Assembly: GCF_001552595.1 (NCBI RefSeq)
Contig: NZ_BCRM01000018.1
Coordinates: 1-64,000 of the forward strand
DNA length: 64,000 nucleotides
Direction of reading: 5' to 3'
DNA from: Rhodococcus erythropolis NBRC 15567
GTDB lineage: Bacteria; Actinomycetota; Actinomycetes; Mycobacteriales; Mycobacteriaceae
Part shown: piece by piece, positions 44,647-53,506 of the stretch
Layout of the letters: each line of letters begins with the position of its first letter
Position numbering within the stretch: the stretch's first letter is position 1
The notes under the pieces: model-generated
What the model was told of the DNA's origin: nothing
Database searches by the model: none
What the model saw: the letters and a program-made list of their open reading frames with translations, nothing else
Program-made: the position numbers and the translations under genes

Positions 44647-45843
44647 TTACGCCAGTGCAGACATCGACTTCCAGGTCGGCAAATCGATCGCCCAGTCGTA
44701 GATGTCGCCGTCCGCAGGCGACAGGTCGATCGACGTGCCGGTCACCTCGACGGGGTCACCGTAGAGGGCGGTTCCGAAGTATTCCTGCGCGTCGGATGTC
44801 GACAGGTTGATGCAACCGTTCGTGACGTTCGACGAGCCCTGTACCCCGGTGGTCTCAGGATTGGCGTGGATGAATTCGCCGTTGTTGGAGATGCGCACCG
44901 CCCAACGCTCACGCACGTTCTCGTAGAACGGCGGATTGGACATCATGAAGTCTTCGTACTTCTCCGTCACCATGTGAATGCCACTGCGCGTGACGTTTCG
45001 AGGTTCGTTTCCCTCGCCGTAGCTGACGGGAATGTCCATGATCGTCTGACCGTCTCGCACCACCTGCATGCGGTGGCTCGGCGCGTTCGCCTTCACGATC
45101 TGGCTACGACCGATCGTGAAGTCGAGCGTGAGATCCTGGTCGCCGTACGCGCCACCGCCGTAGTTCAAGCCGTAGAGCTTGGCGTCCAGATGGACAGTTG
45201 TGCCCGGCACCCAGTAATCGGCCGGTCGCCAATGGGCCCGTGATCCGCCGTTGTCGTCGGCCAGCCATGCCCACGATCCGGCGGTGGGCGGCACGGTGGT
45301 CACGACAAGCGCCTTCTCGACGGCCGCCTTGTCTACGACGGAGTTGTCGAACTGCAACGTGATCGGTGCCGCGATACCAACTTCCTGGCCGTCGGCGATG
45401 TTGAGGGTGGCGCCGGTGGTCGACTCCGGGGCGACCGTCGTAAAGCTCCCCTGCACTGGCACAGATTTGCCGTCGGTTCCGGTTGCCGAGCCCGACCACG
45501 AATACGTGGTGCCGTAGCCGAGTGCCTCACTGACGGTGAACGTCGTCTTGTCAGGCGAGAGTTGTCCGGCGACGGCCTTACCGGCCGCGTTGCTGAGATT
45601 GACGTCGGCCAGTGTTCCCTGGGTCACCGCAACCGAGACGGGCGCGACCGGGCTGACGTCTTTGGTACCGGGTGCCGGCGTCGACACCACGGTCGCAACA
45701 GGTGCTGGTTCGGCGGCCGCCGCACCGCCCTGTCCGTCCTTGCCACCGATCGTGCAGCCGACAGCGGCCACCATCACAGCGAGCAATACAGCTACCAACG
45801 CAACAAGACGCGAACGACTTCTCCGACCACCCAGCTCATGCAC
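44647..45843 (-). CDS. Lipoprotein L,D-transpeptidase
   Basis: The 398-residue protein has a lipobox AAVGC with lipidated Cys30 after a hydrophobic signal, an Ig-like bacterial domain, and a YkuD catalytic domain with His326 and the catalytic cysteine Cys344 in SNVTNGCINLS. It forms 3-3 peptidoglycan cross-links on the outer face of the membrane. By position it corresponds to the gene called lprQ/ldtE-type in mycobacteria (Rv0483, recalled). It lies downstream of murB on the same strand, so cell-wall genes cluster here. Confidence 0.9.
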   Translation of the reverse strand: MHELGGRRSRSRLVALVAVLLAVMVAAVGCTIGGKDGQGGAAAAEPAPVATVVSTPAPGTKDVSPVAPVSVAVTQGTLADVNLSNAAGKAVAGQLSPDKTTFTVSEALGYGTTYSWSGSATGTDGKSVPVQGSFTTVAPESTTGATLNIADGQEVGIAAPITLQFDNSVVDKAAVEKALVVTTVPPTAGSWAWLADDNGGSRAHWRPADYWVPGTTVHLDAKLYGLNYGGGAYGDQDLTLDFTIGRSQIVKANAPSHRMQVVRDGQTIMDIPVSYGEGNEPRNVTRSGIHMVTEKYEDFMMSNPPFYENVRERWAVRISNNGEFIHANPETTGVQGSSNVTNGCINLSTSDAQEYFGTALYGDPVEVTGTSIDLSPADGDIYDWAIDLPTWKSMSALA

Positions 45844-45875
45844 TTCAACAGGCTACCTGCGGGCTCCGTCAGGAA

Positions 45876-46919
45876 TCAGATGGTGAAGCCCACAGTTACC
45901 GGTTCCGGTTCCAGGTGGACGCCGAACGCGGCTTCGACGCCGTCGCGAACCGTCCGCGCGAGCGAGACCACATCCGCGCTCGTTGCCGACCCTCTGTTGG
46001 TCAACGCCAAGGTGTGTTTCGTCGACAGCCTGGCCGGTGCATCTTCACCGGGATAACCCTTGGAGAATCCGGCCCGTTCGATCAACCATCCGGCCGAGAG
46101 CTTGGTTCCACCACTGCCCGGGAACTGCGGCACGGTGACGTCTCCGAGCTGTTCGGTTATTGCTCCGAGCACAGCGGGCAGCTTGTCGTCCGGCACCACG
46201 GGGTTGGTGAAGAAGGAACCCGCGCTCCACGTGTCGTGGTCGTACGGATCGAGCACCATCGCCTTGCCTGTCCGCAATCCCAGAACCGCCTCGCGGACCT
46301 GCGACGCAGGCAACCGCTCGCCTTCCTCGGCCCCGAGTGCGGTGAACAGTTCGCGGTACGCGAGCGGGGCGCTCAATCCGTCGGTCGACGCATCGAATTC
46401 GACGGCGAGAACCACTGCTGCATCGGAATGCTTGAGAACACTCGACCGGTAGCCCAACTCGAGTTTCGACGGTTCGACCCACGACACTTCGCCGCTGCGT
46501 CGGTCGAGCAATTGAACCTGCCGGAGCCGCGAGCCCACCTCGACGCCGTACGCGCCGACGTTCTGAACCGGCGTCGCACCGGTCGAGCCCGGAATCCCGG
46601 ACAGGCATTCGAGGCCGCCCAGTTCCGCGGCGACGGATTGGCCGACTACTTCGTCCCACACTGCGCCCGCTTCGGCGATGACGCGGTCCGTGTCGAGGCT
46701 CACGGTGGTGTTGGCCACACGAACGACAACTCCGTCGAATCCCGCGTCCGAGATCACGAGATTCGATCCGCCGGCGAGAATCAGCGTCGGGATCTGCTCG
46801 CGATCGAGCAGCGTCACGACGTCGATCAACGACTGCGTCGTCGGGCATTCGGCGAGCAGCCGCGCCGGTCCCCCGATTCGGAGCGTCGTCAATCCCGACA
46901 AGTCAACGTTCTCGGACAC
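45876..46919 (-). CDS. murB: UDP-N-acetylenolpyruvoylglucosamine reductase
   Basis: The 347-residue FAD enzyme reduces UDP-GlcNAc-enolpyruvate to UDP-MurNAc. It shows LTTLRIGGPARLLAEC, the FAD loop LILAGGSNLVISD, and the C-terminal SAGSFFTNP and GTKLSAGWLIERAGF motifs with the catalytic Ser. The GTG at 46919 is chosen; a longer frame could start at GTG 46967 or TTG 46991, but would crowd the divergent DUF2505 gene at 46994. It is 33 bp upstream of the ldt gene. Syntenic with recalled Rv0482. Confidence 0.9.
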   Translation of the reverse strand: MSENVDLSGLTTLRIGGPARLLAECPTTQSLIDVVTLLDREQIPTLILAGGSNLVISDAGFDGVVVRVANTTVSLDTDRVIAEAGAVWDEVVGQSVAAELGGLECLSGIPGSTGATPVQNVGAYGVEVGSRLRQVQLLDRRSGEVSWVEPSKLELGYRSSVLKHSDAAVVLAVEFDASTDGLSAPLAYRELFTALGAEEGERLPASQVREAVLGLRTGKAMVLDPYDHDTWSAGSFFTNPVVPDDKLPAVLGAITEQLGDVTVPQFPGSGGTKLSAGWLIERAGFSKGYPGEDAPARLSTKHTLALTNRGSATSADVVSLARTVRDGVEAAFGVHLEPEPVTVGFTI

Positions 46920-46993
46920 GAAAGCGCCTGATTCCACGACGCGTCTGCCAATGGTTACGTCCCACACATCGATAAACGGTAGCCTCCACAATC

Positions 46994-47491
46994 GTGAGCC
47001 GTCGCATCGAGCATTCGTCGAAGTACACAGTCCCCGCCGAGAAGGTCCATGAGGCGGTGACCTCCGAGCAGTACTGGCGCGACCGAATCGTCGCTGTCGG
47101 CGGTCCCGGCGCGGCGATCGAAGAGCTGACCGTTCGCGACGAGACCGTCGCGGTCACGATGTCGCAGATCATCGCCGCCGAGCATCTCCCGAGCATGGTG
47201 TCGAAGGTCGTCAACGGCGACATCGTCATCAAGCGCAGTGAGACGATGGCTCCTTTCAAGGACGGCAAGGCCACTGGCACCTTCTCCGCCCACGTCGACG
47301 GTGTTCCCGCCCGTATCGAGGGCACGCAGGTCCTGACTGGCGACGAGAACTCCGCCACTCTCGAGATCGAGGGTGAGGTCGAGGTCAAGATCCCGTTCCT
47401 CGGCGGAAAGATCGAAAGCGCGATCGTCGACGAGGTTGTCCGGCTCATCCAGGCCGAACAGGACTTCACCCGGGAGTGGATCGCGAAGTAA
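46994..47491 (+). CDS. DUF2505 domain protein (first of tandem pair)
   Basis: The 165-residue protein is START-like: it begins MSRRIEHSSKYTVPAEKVHE and has VEVKIPFLGGKIESAIVDEV and a C-terminal helix. This is the DUF2505 family common in actinobacteria (recalled Rv0481c). It may bind a hydrophobic ligand. The GTG start is divergent from murB. A second family member follows after 76 bp, making a tandem paralogue pair. Confidence 0.85.
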   Translation: MSRRIEHSSKYTVPAEKVHEAVTSEQYWRDRIVAVGGPGAAIEELTVRDETVAVTMSQIIAAEHLPSMVSKVVNGDIVIKRSETMAPFKDGKATGTFSAHVDGVPARIEGTQVLTGDENSATLEIEGEVEVKIPFLGGKIESAIVDEVVRLIQAEQDFTREWIAK

Positions 47492-47567
47492 AAACCTGCG
47501 GGCGGCGATAGTTGTGGATACGGCCAATTTGGCTTGTCACAGCGCGTAACAGGTATTCTTTCCGATC

Positions 47568-48068
47568 ATGGCTCGCCGCATCGACTACTCCGCCCGCTAT
47601 CAGCACTCCCCCGAGCAGGTCTACGCGGCACTGGCGGACCGCTCGTACTGGGAGGCCCGCGTCGAGGAGATGCGCAAGCATTCCGAGAACCATGTGGAAC
47701 ATTTCGAGGTCACCGATTCCGGAATCGATCTCGTGCTGCACCACATTCTCCCGCGCACCGATTTGCCGGACATTGCTCAGACGGTGATGAAGAAGGATCT
47801 GGTCATCACGCGCAAGGAGTCGTACGGCGCCTTCGGCGACACCGTGACCGGAACGTACGAAGCGTCCATCCCGGCCGGGCCGGGGAATCTGTCCGGCACC
47901 ATGGAGTTGTTCGCGACCGATACCGGGTCCACGCTGCGAACCACGTCCGAGGCGAAGGTCTTCATACCGTTCATCGGCGCGAAGTTGGAACAGCTCATGC
48001 TCATCAACCTCGTCGATCTGTTCCGCACCGAAGCCCAGGTCACCGCGACCTGGCTCGCCGCACGCTGA
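47568..48068 (+). CDS. DUF2505 domain protein (second of tandem pair)
   Basis: The 166-residue protein begins MARRIDYSARYQHSPEQVYA and shares the START-like layout with its neighbour, e.g. KVFIPFIGAKLEQLMLINLV at the same position. It probably arose from tandem duplication. The two copies have diverged, since only parts of the C-terminus and the N-terminal motif align well by eye. A methyltransferase-like gene follows after 7 bp and is likely co-transcribed. Confidence 0.83.
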   Translation: MARRIDYSARYQHSPEQVYAALADRSYWEARVEEMRKHSENHVEHFEVTDSGIDLVLHHILPRTDLPDIAQTVMKKDLVITRKESYGAFGDTVTGTYEASIPAGPGNLSGTMELFATDTGSTLRTTSEAKVFIPFIGAKLEQLMLINLVDLFRTEAQVTATWLAAR

Positions 48069-48075
48069 AGCCGAC

Positions 48076-48864
48076 GTGAAGAAGGCTCCACCCCCGAAGA
48101 TCGAGGGGGTCATCACCCGTGGCACGACGGGGATCAACAGACTGCGACGAAGTGACCGGTGGATCGTCCACAACCGCACTATCGCTCGCGCCCTGAACAA
48201 TGCGGCCGATCCGTTGATCGTCGACCTCGGGTACGGGGCGAGGCCGGACACCACCTTCGAGATGGCAAGCCGCCTCACCGCTGTCCGGCGGGATCGACGC
48301 GTCATCGGGCTCGAGATCGACCCCGCTCGCGTGGTCGAGAGTCGTGACGGTGTCAGCTTCGCCCGTGGCGGATTCGAACTGGCCGGTCTCACACCCGTTT
48401 TCGTACGCGCCTTCAACGTCCTCCGGCAGTATCCGGAAGACGCCGTGGACTCTGCGTGGGCGCACATTCAGTCCGGCCTCGCCCCCGGCGGACTGCTACT
48501 CGACGGAACCTGCGACGAGCTCGGAAGGCGTTGCGCCTGGGTGCTTCTCGACGCCGATCGTCCATTGACCCTGACACTGGCCTGGGACCCCTTCGACATC
48601 GAGCGTCCTTCCGACATCGCGGAACGTCTCCCGAAGGCTCTCATTCACCGCAACGTTCCAGGTGAGCCGATCCACGCGCTGCTCAGCGCGGCCGATCGAG
48701 CCTGGGCCACCGCTGCGCCACACGCCTCGTTCGGACCTCGGCACCGCTGGGCTGCCGCATTGGAAATTCTTCGGGCGCAAGGAATTCCCGTGCAACCCGC
48801 GCGACGACGTCTTCGCGACTGCATCCTGACGGTGCCATGGCATGTCGTAGCGCCGAACCCCTGA
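48076..48864 (+). CDS. Class I SAM-dependent methyltransferase-like protein
   Basis: The 262-residue protein has a Rossmann-like start, PLIVDLGYGARPDTTFEMA (motif I), then a segment RRVIGLEIDPARV (motif II acidic residue), and AWAHIQSGLAPGGLLLDGTC. It may methylate a small molecule or RNA; the target is unknown. It starts with GTG, 7 bp after DUF2505 copy 2. It is followed by a strong terminator hairpin. Confidence 0.8.
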   Translation: MKKAPPPKIEGVITRGTTGINRLRRSDRWIVHNRTIARALNNAADPLIVDLGYGARPDTTFEMASRLTAVRRDRRVIGLEIDPARVVESRDGVSFARGGFELAGLTPVFVRAFNVLRQYPEDAVDSAWAHIQSGLAPGGLLLDGTCDELGRRCAWVLLDADRPLTLTLAWDPFDIERPSDIAERLPKALIHRNVPGEPIHALLSAADRAWATAAPHASFGPRHRWAAALEILRAQGIPVQPARRRLRDCILTVPWHVVAPNP

Positions 48865-48880
48865 ACTCGCAGACGGGAAA

Positions 48881-48915
48881 CGCCTCGCCGCGGAGGAGGT
48901 CTCCGCGGCGAGGCG
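48881..48915. terminator. Strong bidirectional hairpin
   Basis: Arms CGCCTCGCCGCGGAG (48881-48895) and CTCCGCGGCGAGGCG (48901-48915) are perfect 15-bp complements around a 5-nt loop. It separates the convergent methyltransferase gene and the Ig-repeat gene, ending both. Confidence 0.85.
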
Positions 48916-48934
48916 TCTGTGTGCAGGCGTCGAG

Positions 48935-50977
48935 CTAGGACCCGAAGATGTTTTCCAGGCTTCCCAGCGAACCTGTCGAACTGCCGCCGTTGCCGGGATC
49001 GCCGCCGTCGGACTCTGCCGTGACCTTGACGGTGACTGCGGCCTGGGTCTCGGAACCGAGATAGCCGTCGGTTCCGCTGAACACCGCGGTGATTCGGCGA
49101 TCTCCGAGTTCGGTGAAGGTGTGCGAGAGCGTGGCCTTACCGTTCACCACCGCAACCGGTCCACCGATCGGGGTGGTTCCGTCCATGAACTGAACCGTTC
49201 CTGCGCTGAGCGTAGGTGCCACTGCCGCAACGAGATCAACCTTCGCGCCCTTGACCGCTGACGCCGGAGCGCTCACGGTGATGGACGTTTCCTGATCCTC
49301 CGCGGCCGGAGCCGTGACCGAAACCGAGTGAGCGGCCGAGGTAGAGGTGAGGAATCCTGTTGCACCCGAGTAGACGGCCGTGATGTCGTGAGTACCGACG
49401 CTCGCGAACTCGTGCATGATCGACGCCTTGCCCTCGACGACCGGCACCGGCGAGCCGAGATTGCCCGAGCCGTCCTTGAACTGCACTGTGCCGCCCACCG
49501 GCGTCGGCGTGACAGTTACGGACAGACCAACTGCCGTACCGGTTTTTGCATCCGCCGGAACGGTCAAGACCGTCTCGGTCTGCTGGTCGGTGGGAGCCGG
49601 CGCCTTGACGTTCACCGTCTGGGTGTTGGACGTCGAACCCAGGTAGTTGCCCGAACCCGAGAATACTGCGGTGATGCTGTACTCGCCCGCCACGTTGAAG
49701 GTCGGCATGGTTGTCGCCTTACCCGTGGCGTCCACTGGAACCGAGGGGCCCAGATCCCTGCCACCTTCCTTGAACTGCACGGTGCCACCTGCAACACCGG
49801 TCGAGACAGAGGCAGTGAACGACAATGCCTCACCGGTCGACGCCGTCGACGGGCCGACGAGGGTGGTCGTTGTGTTCTCCTCGACCACCACCGGAGCGAC
49901 TGTCAGCGCATGGGGCGCCGACGTCGAAGTCTGGTAGACACCGGAACCGGAGTACACCGCCACGATCGAATGCGCGCCTTCTGCATAGGAATTCGTCAGC
50001 GACGCCTTGCCGTTGGCATCGACGGTAACGGCGCCGCCGAGGTCGGTTGCACCGTCTTTGAACTGCACCGTGCCACCCGCCGGAGTAGGCGACACCGTAG
50101 CCTCGACGGTCACGGACTCACCTGCAACTGCACTTGCGGGACCGGTAAGCGTGGTGGCGGTGCTCTTGTCCGCTTCGGACACGACGACGTCGACAGCTGA
50201 CGACGTTGAGGTCGCCACCTTTGCATTTCCGAGGTACTTGGCCGTCACGCTGTGTGTTCGGACGTCAGCCGGTGTCCAGGCAAGTGTTGCAACACCATTG
50301 GCAAGAGCGCCCGCACCGATCTTGGCGACACCGTCGAAGAACTCCACCGAATCACCGTCAGCACCACCGGTCACCGTCGCGCTCAGCGGAACAGGTTGTC
50401 CCAACTTCACGCCACTGGCCGGTGACAGCGTCGTCGTCGAAATGTTCTTCGACACCGTCACCGCCGGGCCCTTGTTCTGGAAATCGGAACTCGTCACTGA
50501 CGCGTTGTAATGCACCGAAGTATCCAACGGCACCTCACGCGCACAATCCGCGCCCACCGTGTACTTGAACTCGAAAGTCTTCGAGTCGTTGTTGTACAGC
50601 GGCCACTCTGTCAGTGACCCCTTCACACGAACAAAATCAGCACCCTTGGACTCGACACTCCGCGTCGAACCATTCACCTTCGCCGAACCCTCGACGTACG
50701 TCAGACATGTCGGATGAACATCCTTGATCGCATACAGGTAATCCACGACGATGTTCTTCCGCTTGAACACAGTCTTCACGGTGATCGTCTCGCCCTCGGA
50801 CGGAGTCACATTGCTGATCGTCCGCGTGTATTCGTAGTTGTTCGCATTCCACGTCAACGAACCCGGTGTCTCCGGCGCAGCTCCCGCAACCCCGAGACCC
50901 GTAACCGCCGCGAAACCCGCAGCAACAGCAAACACACTCAAACCTGCAACTGCACGACGTGCAGAACCTACAGACAT
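48935..50977 (-). CDS. Secreted five-Ig-repeat protein with GSLGSLENIFGS tail
   Basis: The 680-residue protein has a signal peptide (AVAGLSVFAVAAGFAAVTGL, cleavage near AGAAP). Next comes an N-terminal domain with two conserved Cys (HPTCLTYVEGSA and ADCAREV), then five ~90-residue bacterial Ig-like repeats with the motif GTVQFKDG. It ends TGSLGSLENIFGS. It is probably exported and attached to or associated with the cell envelope; no LPXTG or transmembrane anchor is visible, so the shared tail may be the sorting or binding element. It is paralogous to the next gene. Confidence 0.85.
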   Translation of the reverse strand: MSVGSARRAVAGLSVFAVAAGFAAVTGLGVAGAAPETPGSLTWNANNYEYTRTISNVTPSEGETITVKTVFKRKNIVVDYLYAIKDVHPTCLTYVEGSAKVNGSTRSVESKGADFVRVKGSLTEWPLYNNDSKTFEFKYTVGADCAREVPLDTSVHYNASVTSSDFQNKGPAVTVSKNISTTTLSPASGVKLGQPVPLSATVTGGADGDSVEFFDGVAKIGAGALANGVATLAWTPADVRTHSVTAKYLGNAKVATSTSSAVDVVVSEADKSTATTLTGPASAVAGESVTVEATVSPTPAGGTVQFKDGATDLGGAVTVDANGKASLTNSYAEGAHSIVAVYSGSGVYQTSTSAPHALTVAPVVVEENTTTTLVGPSTASTGEALSFTASVSTGVAGGTVQFKEGGRDLGPSVPVDATGKATTMPTFNVAGEYSITAVFSGSGNYLGSTSNTQTVNVKAPAPTDQQTETVLTVPADAKTGTAVGLSVTVTPTPVGGTVQFKDGSGNLGSPVPVVEGKASIMHEFASVGTHDITAVYSGATGFLTSTSAAHSVSVTAPAAEDQETSITVSAPASAVKGAKVDLVAAVAPTLSAGTVQFMDGTTPIGGPVAVVNGKATLSHTFTELGDRRITAVFSGTDGYLGSETQAAVTVKVTAESDGGDPGNGGSSTGSLGSLENIFGS

Positions 50978-51058
50978 AGATTTTCCTTCTCGAGAAGTGA
51001 GGGATATGGGTGATGCCCCACCACCTGAAGCGGGCGGGGCATCACCGGGTATCGATTG

Positions 51059-52489
51059 CTAGGAGCCGAAGATGTTGCCGAGGCTGCCGAGCGAACCGGT
51101 GCCGTTGCCTGGTTCTTCACCGTCGACCGGTGCGGCGATCTGGACGGAGACCTGATCGGAGGATGCCGTCACCGTGCCGGCGCCCGAGTACTCGGCCGAG
51201 ACAATTCGCTGTCCCTGAGTTGCGGGCTTCCACGAAAGGCTGGCCTTTCCGGATGAATCGACCGTAGCCGTGCCGATGACGGTCTCACCGTCCTTGAAGG
51301 TGACTGTGCCACCGGCATTTGCAGGACTGATCTGAGCGGAGATCGTCTGTGCAACGCCGACCTGCCCCGCTACTACGCTGAGATCTGTTGTGGAGCTTGT
51401 TGTTCCGGCGGGCTGTTCGGCGACTGTCACATTCGCGGTGGTACTCGACCCGGTGACGCCGGATCTGCCGGCGAACACAGCCTCGACGTTCTGCGCACCG
51501 GCAACCGTCGGAACCCAGGCGTAGGTCGCTTCACCGTTGCCTGCCACCGGCACCGAAGCGAGCACCGTTCCGCCGACCTTGAACGTGACCGTTCCACCGG
51601 TGCCCGACGCGGACACAGTCGCTTTGAGAGTGGTCGACTTGCCGACCTGCGCGCCCGAGATCGGCGCCAGCGTCGTACTGGACTGAGCATCGGCCTGCGA
51701 AACGTTCACGATCAGCGCTGCCGAAGCGGAACCGACGGCACGCGCCGTGTCGGCGAACTTCGCTGTGATCGAGTGGTCTCCACGGGTGGTCGGTGTCCAG
51801 GCAAGTGTTGCAACACCATTGGCGAGCGCGCCCGCACCGATCTTGGAACCTGCGTCGAAGAACTCCACCGAATCACCGTCGGCACCACCGGTCACCGTCG
51901 CACTCAACGTCACCGGCTGCCCCACCTGAGCGCCACTGACCGGTGACACGGCCGTCGTCGAGACGTTCTTCTGAACATTGATCGACGGGCCACGACCATT
52001 CGTCGTGTCGTCAACGAACACCGTCCCGTCGAAATGCACCGTCGTCGACAAATTGGTACCACGAGCACAATCCGCGCCGACGCGATACTGGAATTCGAAC
52101 GTCTTGACGTCACCGCCCCACATCGGCCACTCCGTAGCACCCGCACTCAACCGAACAGAATCAGTAGCCACTTCGTTGACACGGAACGCACTACCGTTCA
52201 CCGTCGCCGAACCATCGACATACGTCATACACGCCGGATGAAAATCGCGCACCGCATACAGATTGTGAACCCCAGCAGTTCGCTTGAACACCGTCTTCGA
52301 CGTGATCACATCACCCTCGGACGGCGTGCCGTTACTGATCGTCCGAGTCACCTTGTACCCATCGGAATTGAACTCAGCCGTCACCGGAGCCGCACCAGCA
52401 ACCCCGACACCCGCAACCACCGCGAAACCCGCAGCAACAGCAAACGCACTCAAACCACCGACAACACGACGAACACCACTCACGGACAT
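51059..52489 (-). CDS. Secreted three-Ig-repeat paralogue with GSLGSLGNIFGS tail
   Basis: The 476-residue protein has a signal peptide (VVGGLSAFAVAAGFAVVAGV) and the same N-terminal Cys-containing domain (HPACMTYVDGSA, ADCARGTN). Three Ig-like repeats follow (the first and third contain GGADGDSVEFFDA and GGTVTFKDGE), ending TGSLGSLGNIFGS. It is 81 bp upstream of its paralogue on the same strand. The ATG at 52489 has GAGAGGG 6 nt upstream and is preferred over the ATG at 52495. Differing repeat number between the paralogues implies repeat gain or loss. Confidence 0.85.
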   Translation of the reverse strand: MSVSGVRRVVGGLSAFAVAAGFAVVAGVGVAGAAPVTAEFNSDGYKVTRTISNGTPSEGDVITSKTVFKRTAGVHNLYAVRDFHPACMTYVDGSATVNGSAFRVNEVATDSVRLSAGATEWPMWGGDVKTFEFQYRVGADCARGTNLSTTVHFDGTVFVDDTTNGRGPSINVQKNVSTTAVSPVSGAQVGQPVTLSATVTGGADGDSVEFFDAGSKIGAGALANGVATLAWTPTTRGDHSITAKFADTARAVGSASAALIVNVSQADAQSSTTLAPISGAQVGKSTTLKATVSASGTGGTVTFKVGGTVLASVPVAGNGEATYAWVPTVAGAQNVEAVFAGRSGVTGSSTTANVTVAEQPAGTTSSTTDLSVVAGQVGVAQTISAQISPANAGGTVTFKDGETVIGTATVDSSGKASLSWKPATQGQRIVSAEYSGAGTVTASSDQVSVQIAAPVDGEEPGNGTGSLGSLGNIFGS

Positions 52490-52800
52490 CCACATCCCTC
52501 TCGCACACGGGAGCAGACAGCCGTCCAGGACAAGCGTCCGTCTGCTTTTGATGCCGTGACGTTATCCCATTGACTGTAAAGTAACTACGCTTTTCGCCGA
52601 ATTAGTTCATCGCCGACATCACCAAGCTGCAGCGATCATGGGTCGAAAGTCCCGAAGTACTGGTCCAGATATCGCTCCACCTGCACTGAAGTCAGAATAT
52701 TCGCCCCGAAGTAGCGCATTTCAAATCTCTGATATTGGTGTCATATTCGATTTCGAACGTGATGCCAGAAGGTCGCAGAAGCATAGAAAATCAATCTCGA
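52490..52800. promoter_or_regulatory. 311-bp gap upstream of Ig-like gene
   Basis: No convincing gene is seen. The region is AT-richer than its surroundings (about 52560-52800). On the minus strand a GGATAAC-like -10 candidate lies near 52558-52566, which would serve the Ig-repeat gene. The AbiEi-like gene ends at 52801 in the same direction; no hairpin terminator is obvious. Confidence 0.4.
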
Positions 52801-53379
52801 CTACAGGCTTGCGGCGAGCGCCAACTCCACTCGGACGGCAACGTCGATGCTCGCGTTTTCACACGAGAGATACAACTCGTGCGCGTCCAGTCGACCTATC
52901 GCTACCGCATCGGCGACTACTTCGTTGAGCAGGACTTGAGAAATTCCACCGGAAGCGAGGTCGTGCACGGTACGCAGAGGCGTGGTGATGCGGATGGGCC
53001 CGATCTGTTCGCACTCGTCGTCCGCGAGCGGCAGTCGGTGCAGGGCGACTTGGCGGGTCGGCGCCGCGAGTGGGTGCGCTGTCGAGAGATGAATGAAGCG
53101 AGGTTGCAGGTGCCCGAGGCCATACAGATCTGCGGCGCTGTAATGCGAGACGGTGGCGCTACCGGCGAACCACGTGCACCACTTCGCAAATTCGTCCAAG
53201 GCAGTATGTCTGACGCGTTCGAGGCGAAAGAGTCCGCGGCACTCACATGTCCATGTTCCGGATTCCGTCATCTCCTCCATCGACGCCAGACCGAAACCCA
53301 GTTCGGACGCTTGGAGAGCCGTGACAAATCCACACTGTCGCAGCGCAAGCAGCTCGAGTGATTCGTAGTCCGAAGCCAT
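52801..53379 (-). CDS. AbiEi-like antitoxin-family protein, orphan
   Basis: The 192-residue protein has an AbiEi-type N-terminal wHTH: LLALRQCGFVTALQASELGF and the later TWTCECRGLFRLERVRH. A C-terminal domain follows with SHYSAADLYGLGHLQPRFI and RITTPLRTVHDLASGG. AbiEi antitoxins pair with AbiEii nucleotidyltransferase toxins, but none is found in the flanking 300 bp. It may be a solitary DNA-binding regulator. The ATG at 53379 has GGAGGT upstream; the earlier ATG would add two residues. Confidence 0.7.
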   Translation of the reverse strand: MASDYESLELLALRQCGFVTALQASELGFGLASMEEMTESGTWTCECRGLFRLERVRHTALDEFAKWCTWFAGSATVSHYSAADLYGLGHLQPRFIHLSTAHPLAAPTRQVALHRLPLADDECEQIGPIRITTPLRTVHDLASGGISQVLLNEVVADAVAIGRLDAHELYLSCENASIDVAVRVELALAASL

Positions 53380-53506
53380 GACCACCTCCGGTGACCGTCG
53401 AAAACGCCGTTTCGAACAGACTACGGGCGACTGTGTCGCGCATCACAGGAATGAGGAAGTGCGTATTCACAGAGTTCGTTCAGACTCGTCGGGAAGAATC
53501 TGGCGA

